Positions 58,169 to 64,000 of a stretch of DNA of 64,000 nucleotides are shown here, in pieces (position 1 is the stretch's first letter; each line of letters opens with the position of its first letter). The stretch spans positions 4,968,001-5,032,000 of the forward strand of contig NC_014391.1 in NCBI RefSeq assembly GCF_000145235.1, written 5' to 3'. Origin of the DNA: Micromonospora aurantiaca ATCC 27029. Lineage in GTDB: Bacteria > Actinomycetota > Actinomycetes > Mycobacteriales > Micromonosporaceae. The notes below the pieces were generated by a model. That model made no database searches. It saw nothing but the letters and a program-made list of their open reading frames with translations, and was not told the DNA's origin. A program made the translations under genes and the position numbers.

Positions 58169-58777
58169 GTGAACCACCCCCGGCCCAAGGCCCGGCTCTC
58201 CCGCGCCCTCGGTATCCCGCTGACCCGCAAGTGCGTGCGGTACTTCGAGCGGCGCCCCTATCCCCCGGGCGTGCACGGCCGGTCCCGCCGCACCACCTCC
58301 GACTACCAGGTGCGGCTGCTGGAGAAGCAGCGGCTGCGCCACCAGTACAACGTCAGCGAGGCCCAGCTGCGCCGGTTGTTCGACGAGGCGGCCCGGGGCG
58401 CCGGCAAGACCGGCGAGACGCTCGTCGCGCTGCTGGAGCGGCGCCTCGACGCGGTGGTGCTGCGGGCCGGGCTGGCGCGCAGCGTCTACCAGGCCCGTCA
58501 GCTCGTCGCGCACGGCCACATCACCGTCGACGGGCGCAAGGTCGACCGGCCGTCGTACCGGCTGCGTCCCGGCCAGGTGGTCGGCGTACGCGAGCGCAGC
58601 CGCGCGCTGCCGCCGTTCCAGCTCGCCGCCGCCGGCGCGCACGCCGACGCCCAGCCCCGGCCGTACCTGTCGGCGCAGCCGGCCGAGCTGCGCGCCACGC
58701 TGGTGCGCGAACCGGCCCGGCACGAGGTGCCGGTGGTGTGCGACGAGCAGCTCGTGGTGGAGTTCTACTCCCGCTGA
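58169..58777 (+). CDS. rpsD: 30S ribosomal protein S4 (probable paralogue)
   Basis: A 202-residue S4 protein. RPKARLSRALGIPLTRK and YPPGVHGRSRRTTSDYQVRLLEKQRL form the amino-terminal domain; the S4 RNA-binding domain includes LERRLDAVVLRAGLARSVYQARQLV and HGHITVDGRKVDRPS, then VRERSR, and the usual ending VVCDEQLVVEFYSR. There is only one Cys near the amino terminus, so the zinc ribbon is absent. GTG 58169 has GGAG 8 nt upstream. Divergence from canonical S4 and the iron box suggest a conditionally expressed second copy, but the primary rpsD is not in the window. Confidence 0.9.
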   Translation: MNHPRPKARLSRALGIPLTRKCVRYFERRPYPPGVHGRSRRTTSDYQVRLLEKQRLRHQYNVSEAQLRRLFDEAARGAGKTGETLVALLERRLDAVVLRAGLARSVYQARQLVAHGHITVDGRKVDRPSYRLRPGQVVGVRERSRALPPFQLAAAGAHADAQPRPYLSAQPAELRATLVREPARHEVPVVCDEQLVVEFYSR

Positions 58778-58786
58778 CCGGTTACC

Positions 58787-58877
58787 GGGTCTGCTCCAGC
58801 CCTGGCGGACCCGCCAAGATCAGCGGGTCTGCTCCAGCCCTGGCGGACCCGCCAAGATCAGCGGGTCTGTTCCAGCC
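58787..58877. repeat. 38-bp tandem duplication at the end of the ABC exporter gene
   Basis: Unit gggtctgctccagccctgg..., 38 bp, occurs perfectly at 58787-58824 and 58825-58862, followed by a 15-bp partial copy with one change at 58863-58877, which is genuine coding sequence. Each unit carries a copy of the last codons and stop plus a short hairpin (tggcg-gacc-cgcca). A tandem duplication of a gene end and its terminator. Confidence 0.8.
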
Positions 58878-60639
58878 AGGAGGCGTACAGCAGGGCGTAG
58901 ACCGAGTCGGTGTCGCGGACCAGCTCCTCGTGCGGGCCGCGCTGCACGATCCGGCCCCGGTCCACCACGATCACCTCGTCCGCCGCCTGCGCGGTGGACA
59001 GCCGGTGCGCGATGGCGAGCGTGGTCCGGCCCCGGGTCACCGCGTCGAGCGTCCGTTGCAGGCGGACCTCGGTGGCCGGGTCGACAGCGCTCGTCGCCTC
59101 GTCCAGCACCAGCAGGTCCGGGTCCGCGACGTACGCCCGGGCCAGCGCCACGAGCTGCCGCTCCCCGACGCTCAACGCCTCCCCGCGCTCGCCGACCGGC
59201 GTGTCCAGCCCGGACGGCAGCCCGTCCAGCCAGTCGGACAGGCCCAGCTCGCCGAAGGCGGCGGTGAGCCGCTCGTCGGTCAGGTCGGGGCGGGCGAAGC
59301 GGACGTTCTCCCCGACCGTGGCGTCGAACAGGAAGCCGTCCTGCGGCACCATCACCACCCGGGAGCGCAGCGAGTCGAAGCGCACCTGCCGCAGGTCGAC
59401 CCCGGAGAGCAGCACCGCGCCCTCGGTCGGGTCCATCAGGCGGGTGAGCAGCTTGGCGAACGTGGTCTTGCCGCTTCCGGTCTCGCCCACCACCGCCACC
59501 CGGCTCTTGGCCGGGATGTCCAGCGTCACGTCGTGCAGCACCGGCGGCCCGCCCGGGTAGGCGAACGTCACGCCGGCGAACCGGGCGTCCAGCGGCCCCG
59601 GCGGCAGCTCCCGCCCCTGCTCGCCGGGGTCGGCCACGTCCGGGGAGACGTCCAGCACGTCCAGCACCCGGCGCCAGCCGGCGATCGCGTTCTGCGCCTC
59701 GTTGAGCACCTCGGTGGCGATCTGCACCGGCTGGATGAACAGCGTGACCAGGAACAGGAACGCGGTGAGCTGGCCGACCGACAGCGTGCCGTCGACGCCC
59801 AGGCTGACCCCGACCACCACCACGCCGGCCAGCGCCAGCCCGGCGGCCAGCTCCCCCACCGAGCTACCCATGATGCTGATCCGGATGGCCCGCTGCTGGG
59901 CCACCCGCTGCCCGTCGATGGCCGTGTCCAGGCGCCGCGCGGTGCGCCCGGCGATGCCGTACGCCCGGATCACCGGCGCGCCCACCACGCTCTCGCCGAT
60001 CGCGCCGAGCAGCGTGCCGGTGCGCTGCCGCACCAGCCCGTACGCCCCGGCGAGGCGGCGCTGCAACTGCCGGATCACCAGCACCGCCGGCGCGAACGCG
60101 ACGAGCACCACGAGCGTCAACTGCCAGGAGTACGCGAGCATCACGGCGGTGGTGACCAGCAGCTGGCCCAGGTTGACGATGAGGATCACGCCGCCCCACT
60201 GGAGGAACTGGGTGATCTGGTCGACGTCGCTGGTGACCCGGGAGACGAGCGAGCCGCGCCGCTCGGACTGCTGGTGCAGCATGGACAGGTCGTGCACGTG
60301 CCGGAACGCCCGGGTGCGCACGCCGGCCAGCGCGGTCTCGCTGACCGTGAACAGCCGGCGCATCATCAGGTAGCCGCAGATGGTGGTGACCACCAGCACC
60401 CCGGCGGTGATCGCCACGGTGAGCGAGATGACGTCCAGGTCGAGCCCGCCGACGATGCCGTGGTCGATGCCGCGCTGCACCGCCACCGGCACGGCGACCC
60501 GGCCGACCATGTAGACCAGCGCCAGCGCCAGCGTGCCGGCGAGGCCGGTGCGCAGCTCCGGGGAGAGCGCCAGCCCGCGCCGCAGCGTCTGCCAGGTGGT
60601 CTCGGTGCTCTCGGTGTTCTCCCCCGTGGTCGTACTCAC
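58858..60639 (-). CDS. ABC exporter, fused membrane and ATPase domains (second subunit)
   Basis: A 593-residue half-transporter. Six membrane helices in residues 25-310, then an ATPase with Walker A VVGETGSGKTT, an atypical signature region ALSVGERQLVALARA, Walker B LLVLDEATSAVDP and switch His IAHRLS. GTG 60639 overlaps the stop of the upstream half-transporter (GTGA). Such pairs form heterodimers such as BmrCD; the substrate, lipid, peptide or drug, is unknown. Confidence 0.92.
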   Translation of the reverse strand: MSTTTGENTESTETTWQTLRRGLALSPELRTGLAGTLALALVYMVGRVAVPVAVQRGIDHGIVGGLDLDVISLTVAITAGVLVVTTICGYLMMRRLFTVSETALAGVRTRAFRHVHDLSMLHQQSERRGSLVSRVTSDVDQITQFLQWGGVILIVNLGQLLVTTAVMLAYSWQLTLVVLVAFAPAVLVIRQLQRRLAGAYGLVRQRTGTLLGAIGESVVGAPVIRAYGIAGRTARRLDTAIDGQRVAQQRAIRISIMGSSVGELAAGLALAGVVVVGVSLGVDGTLSVGQLTAFLFLVTLFIQPVQIATEVLNEAQNAIAGWRRVLDVLDVSPDVADPGEQGRELPPGPLDARFAGVTFAYPGGPPVLHDVTLDIPAKSRVAVVGETGSGKTTFAKLLTRLMDPTEGAVLLSGVDLRQVRFDSLRSRVVMVPQDGFLFDATVGENVRFARPDLTDERLTAAFGELGLSDWLDGLPSGLDTPVGERGEALSVGERQLVALARAYVADPDLLVLDEATSAVDPATEVRLQRTLDAVTRGRTTLAIAHRLSTAQAADEVIVVDRGRIVQRGPHEELVRDTDSVYALLYASWLEQTR

Positions 60640-62510
60640 CGGTCCACCTCGATCTCCAGGCCCGAGGTCAACGGCGTGACCTCGTCGTACGTCCGATTCT
60701 GCTCGCGCTCCTGCTCGGCCTGCTCGTACGCGGTGACCAGGTCGGCGTAGCCGGGCACGGTGGCCAGCAGCTCGGTGTGGGTGCCGCGGGCGACCACGCG
60801 GCCCTGCTCCACGTAGATCACCTCGTCGGCGAGCGCGATGGTCGCCCGGCGGTACGCCACCACCAGGATCGACGCCGGGGCGCCGCCGTCGGTCGGCGCG
60901 CGCAGCCCGGCCAGGATGGCCGCCTCGACGCGCGGGTCGACAGCGCTCGTGGCGTCGTCGAGCACCAGCAGCCGGGGGCGTCCGGCGAGCGCCCGGGCGA
61001 GCGTGAGCCGCTGGCGCTGCCCGCCGGACAGCGACGTGCCCCGCTCGCCGACCATGGTGTCCAGCCCGTCCGGCAGCGCGGCCACGAAGCCGTCCGCCTC
61101 GGCCAGCCGCAGCGCCGCCCACACCTCGTCGTCGCCGATGCCGGCGCGGTCGAGCGCGATGTTGGCCCGGACCGTGTCGTCGAAGACGAACGGCACCTGC
61201 GCCACGAGCGCCACCGTGCCGGCGAGCGAGGCGGCGGTCAGCTCCCGCTCGTCCACGCCGTCCAGCGTGACCCGTCCGGCGCCCGGGTCGACCAGCCGCA
61301 CGGCCAGCGACGCGATCGTCGACTTGCCCGCGCCGGTGGGCCCCACCAGGGCGACCGTCTTCCCGGCCGGCACGGTGAACGTCACCTCGCCGAGCACCTG
61401 GGCCCCGGGCAGGTGCGCCTCGGCCGGCTCGTACGCGAAGTGCACGTCGTCGAAGGCGAGCGTGGCCGGCTCGCGGGTGGCCGGGTCGAGCGTCCTCGTG
61501 CCGTACGGCATCTCGCCGGTGGCGTCCAGCACCCGGCGGACCCGGTCCCAGCCGGCGACGCTGCGCGGCAGTTCGGCCAGTACCCAGCCGATGGCGCGGA
61601 CCGGGAAGGCCAGCACGGTGAACAGGAACGCGACGCTGACCAGCTCGGTCACGCTGATCGCGCCCTGCCGGTACCGGATCGCGCCGACCACCAGCACGGC
61701 GAGCGTGCCGAGGCTGGGCAGCGTCTCCAGCAGCGGGTCGAACACGCCGCGCAGCCGGCCGACCGAGATCAGCGCGTCGCGCAGCTCACCGGCGCGGGAG
61801 GCGAAGCGGGCCGTCTCCTGCGCCTCGCGGCCCATCGTCTTGACCACCAGCGCGCCGTCGAAGCTCTCGTGCGCGATGCCGCTGACCTCGGCCCGCAGCC
61901 GCTGCGCCCGGGCCTGCCGCGGCGCCATCCGGCGGGAGTAGACCACGTTGAGCGCGAACAGCGCGGGGAACACGGCGAGGCCGACCAGGGCCAGCGCCCA
62001 GTCGGTGAAGAACAGCGAGGCCACCGCGCCGACGAGCATCACCAGCGTGCCGACCGCGAACGGCAGCGGCGCGATCGGGTACCAGGCCGCCTCCACGTCG
62101 GAGTTGGCGTTGGACAGCAGCGTGCCGGTGGAGTTGCGGTGGTGCCAGGCCAGCGGCAGTTCCAGGTAGCGACGGGTGACCCGGCGACGGTAGGCGGCCT
62201 GGAGCCGGTACTGCATGTAACCGGCGCCGAGCCGTCGGCCGAAGATGCCGACGACGCGCAGCACGCTGATGCCGAACAGCGCCGTCGCGGCCAGCGCCAG
62301 CGCCCCTTCCGCCACCTCGCCGCGCTCCACGGCCGGCACGACCACGTCGCCGACCACCCCCCCGACCACGTACGCGCTGGCGATAACCAGGAGGCCGAAC
62401 AGCACGCTGCCGCTGACCGCGACCGCGAAGATCCGTGGCTGTTCCCGGATGGCCCGGCCGAGCACCCGTAGCCCCCTGCCGAGCACGTCCCGACTTGTCC
62501 CGCTCGCCAC
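60636..62510 (-). CDS. ABC exporter, fused membrane and ATPase domains (first subunit)
   Basis: A 624-residue half-transporter. Six membrane helices in residues 25-330, an ATPase with Walker A LVGPTGAGKST, canonical signature TSLSGGQRQRLTLARAL, Walker B LLVLDDATSAVDP. Where the usual catalytic Glu follows the Asp there is a second Asp (LDDATS), and the switch position reads VVAYRRATI, with no His. So this is the degenerate site of a heterodimer and its partner supplies the active Glu and His. The start GTG 62510 has GGGGGAGA upstream. Confidence 0.92.
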   Translation of the reverse strand: MASGTSRDVLGRGLRVLGRAIREQPRIFAVAVSGSVLFGLLVIASAYVVGGVVGDVVVPAVERGEVAEGALALAATALFGISVLRVVGIFGRRLGAGYMQYRLQAAYRRRVTRRYLELPLAWHHRNSTGTLLSNANSDVEAAWYPIAPLPFAVGTLVMLVGAVASLFFTDWALALVGLAVFPALFALNVVYSRRMAPRQARAQRLRAEVSGIAHESFDGALVVKTMGREAQETARFASRAGELRDALISVGRLRGVFDPLLETLPSLGTLAVLVVGAIRYRQGAISVTELVSVAFLFTVLAFPVRAIGWVLAELPRSVAGWDRVRRVLDATGEMPYGTRTLDPATREPATLAFDDVHFAYEPAEAHLPGAQVLGEVTFTVPAGKTVALVGPTGAGKSTIASLAVRLVDPGAGRVTLDGVDERELTAASLAGTVALVAQVPFVFDDTVRANIALDRAGIGDDEVWAALRLAEADGFVAALPDGLDTMVGERGTSLSGGQRQRLTLARALAGRPRLLVLDDATSAVDPRVEAAILAGLRAPTDGGAPASILVVAYRRATIALADEVIYVEQGRVVARGTHTELLATVPGYADLVTAYEQAEQEREQNRTYDEVTPLTSGLEIEVDR

Positions 62511-62703
62511 GCTCTCCCCCGCCGTAAGCCGCAGTTTTCTCCCCCATCCTTACCGCTCGCCGCCGGTCCCGCCGACCCGGCCGGGATATGTCCGCCGTCA
62601 CGTTCCCGCCGGACCCGGCTGGAGGGCGGCCGGAACCGGTCCGGCGGCGCGGTCCCGCCGGGCGTGGCGCGCCGATCGGCCGGAACGAGCCTACGATCGG
62701 GCC

Positions 62704-63333
62704 ATGCCGCGGTACGCCCGAGCGGAGCGCGAGGCGCTCGCCGACCTGATGCTGGAACTGGGACCGGACGCACCGACTGTCAACGAGGGGTGGACCACCC
62801 GTGACCTGGCGGCGCACCTGCTGGTGCGGGAGCGCCGGCCGGACGCGGCGGGCGGGATCCTGCTGCCGCCGCTGCGCGGCTACGGCGAGTCGGTCCGCCG
62901 GCGCATCGCCGCCGGGCCGTACGCCGACCTGATCGCCCGGGTACGCCGTCCCCCGGTGTGGAGCCCGGTCAGCAACCCGCTCACCGACGAGCTGGCCAAC
63001 GGGATGGAGTTCTTCATCCACCACGAGGACGTGCGGCGCGCCCGGCCGGGCTGGCACCCGCGCGACCTGCCCGCCGGGCAGCAGGCGGTGCTGTGGAAGC
63101 GGGCGTCCCTGCTGGCCCGGATGGCGCTGCGGCGGTTCCCGGCCGAGGTGCTGGTGCAGGCCCCGGGGCACGGCGAACTGCGGGCCGGCGCCGGCGGCGA
63201 ACGGCTGCGGGTGGTGGGCGCGCCGGGCGAGCTGGTGCTGTTCCTCACCGGACGGCAGCGGGTGGCCCGGGTCCAGGTGGACGGTCCGGCCGATCGCGCC
63301 GAACGTCTGCGTACCGCCGAGCTGGGCTTGTGA
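62704..63333 (+). CDS. TIGR03085 family (DinB-like) metal-binding protein
   Basis: A 209-residue protein of a four-helix-bundle family related to mycothiol-dependent and DinB-type proteins. The metal-site His residues are likely those in TTRDLAAHLLVRERRP and FFIHHEDVRRARP. The ending VDGPADRAERLRTAELGL matches the family in length. A -10 box TACGAT ends 6 nt before the ATG, suggesting a leaderless mRNA. Catalytic role unknown. Confidence 0.87.
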   Translation: MPRYARAEREALADLMLELGPDAPTVNEGWTTRDLAAHLLVRERRPDAAGGILLPPLRGYGESVRRRIAAGPYADLIARVRRPPVWSPVSNPLTDELANGMEFFIHHEDVRRARPGWHPRDLPAGQQAVLWKRASLLARMALRRFPAEVLVQAPGHGELRAGAGGERLRVVGAPGELVLFLTGRQRVARVQVDGPADRAERLRTAELGL

Positions 63334-63462
63334 CCGAGGGTGTGCAGCCGATCGCCGGCTGACAGTGGACAGTGGACACCCGAACGTCGATAACGGTTAC
63401 GTCCTCCCGTACGCTCCTGCGCACCGGCCCGACCCCGCGGGGCGGCGGACAGGGGGACGACG

Positions 63463-64000
63463 ATGCGCGACTTCGCCCTCTCGGCACTGCACGAACCGCC
63501 CTTTCCCTCCCGGCGTCACCCCGCCGCCGACCAGGCGGCCGCGGAGAGCGCCGCCTGGGTACGTGACTTCGGCCTGGTGGAGGACCAGGCCGGCCGCCGG
63601 CGGCTGGCCGGAGCGCACGCGGCGGAGCTGGCCGCTCGCGCCTGCCCCGAGGCGTCGCCGTACGGGCTGCGCCTGCTCACCGACCTGATCAACTGGCTGT
63701 TCGTGGTGGACGACGCCTGCGACGACGACGGGCTCGGAGCGACGCCCACGCTGCTGGCGCCGACGCTCGCCGCGCTGCTGGCGGTGCTCGACCGGCACGG
63801 CGACCCGGACGCGCCGGCGCCCGCCGACGGCGGGCCGATCGCCCTGGCGCTGCACGACCTGTGCCGGCGGGCCCGCGGCCGGGGCCGGCCGGCCCACCTG
63901 CTGCGCCTGGTCAGCCAGTTGCGGGAGTACCTGCTGGCGCTGCTCTGGGAGGCCGCCAACCGGGAGCGCCGGCGGGTGCCGGGGGTGGCCGAGTACACGC
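63463..64000 (+). CDS. Class I terpene synthase (partial, 3' end outside window)
   Basis: 179 codons from ATG 63463 (AGGGGGA 6 nt upstream), cut by the right edge. The start FALSALHEPPFPSRRHP matches the amino terminus of bacterial terpene cyclases. The first metal-binding motif is FVVDDACDDD near residue 85, an Asp-Asp-X-X-Asp-type. LLALLWEAANRERRRVPGVAEY near residue 160-178 matches the later W-X-X-N-R...P...EY block. The enzyme should cyclise a prenyl diphosphate with magnesium. The product (sesqui-, mono- or diterpene) cannot be told from the visible part; the NSE motif is outside the window. Confidence 0.88.
   Translation, partial: MRDFALSALHEPPFPSRRHPAADQAAAESAAWVRDFGLVEDQAGRRRLAGAHAAELAARACPEASPYGLRLLTDLINWLFVVDDACDDDGLGATPTLLAPTLAALLAVLDRHGDPDAPAPADGGPIALALHDLCRRARGRGRPAHLLRLVSQLREYLLALLWEAANRERRRVPGVAEYT

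Noticed and set aside
1..64000. CRISPR arrays, insertion sequences, rRNA, prophage genes and riboswitches
   Set aside because: No regularly spaced repeats, transposases, rRNA or phage structural genes, and no convincing riboswitch core were found on reading.

Overview
The window is high-GC actinomycete DNA, most like Micromonospora or another Micromonosporaceae member. This rests on the codon bias (third positions almost always G or C), the many GTG starts, and the gene order hisI-trpE-(membrane protein)-trpC-trpB-trpA-lgt, then gltB-gltD, then pyk, which is characteristic of actinobacteria. Secreted polysaccharide-degrading and Tat-exported enzymes and a terpene synthase at the right edge fit a soil saprophyte. 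I see no insertion sequence, prophage, CRISPR array or rRNA. One unusual tRNA-like gene is present.

Layout. 1-6.4 kb: leftward amino-acid uptake genes, livK, then after a strong terminator livHMGF, followed by a polar amino-acid binding lipoprotein and its permease. 6.6-9.5 kb: a beta-propeller-like lipoprotein, a PdtaR-type ANTAR response regulator, and a tRNA-Leu(CAA)-like gene directly followed by an HTH/LAGLIDADG protein. 9.5-16.8 kb: a PLP trans-sulfuration enzyme divergent from an Lrp/AsnC regulator, a luciferase-like oxidoreductase, a secreted CBM2-PL11 rhamnogalacturonan lyase, a TSUP transporter and an Rrf2 regulator, with a 48-bp palindrome between lyase and transporter. 16.9-23.5 kb: tesB, pyk, a YCII protein, an aldo/keto reductase, a GMC oxidoreductase and a secreted lipase.

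23.6-29 kb: a compact leftward cassette made of an FtsK/EccC-like multi-module ATPase, a coiled-coil membrane protein and an 87-residue helical-hairpin protein. It sits divergent from a Tat-exported PhoX-type protein. This cassette is the best candidate in the window for an undescribed system. 29-36 kb: a TetR regulator facing an efflux pump across three 25-bp operator repeats, a membrane protein joining a degenerate NTPase-like region to an extracytoplasmic type-1 ligand-binding domain, an SGNH esterase and an M1 metallopeptidase.

37-54.7 kb: the central-metabolism block, gltD/gltB, a GNAT protein, an FAD monooxygenase, lgt, a Nudix protein, trpA, trpB, trpC, a small rightward ORF, a trp-associated membrane protein, trpE, and hisI whose reading frame is continuous with an upstream nucleotidyltransferase domain. 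54.8-57.3 kb: a MerR gene divergent from an ABC-2 efflux operon that ends in its own TetR regulator. 57.4-64 kb: an IdeR/DtxR-type iron box between a DUF2470 protein and a ribosomal S4 paralogue, a heterodimeric ABC exporter pair, a TIGR03085 protein, and the start of a class I terpene synthase that runs off the edge.

Themes. Translationally coupled ATGA/GTGA overlaps are frequent. Several starts sit 6-8 nt behind a TANNNT -10 box, which suggests leaderless mRNAs. Most gene ends carry strong GC hairpins without U tracts. All functions are read from sequence by eye. No database search was possible.
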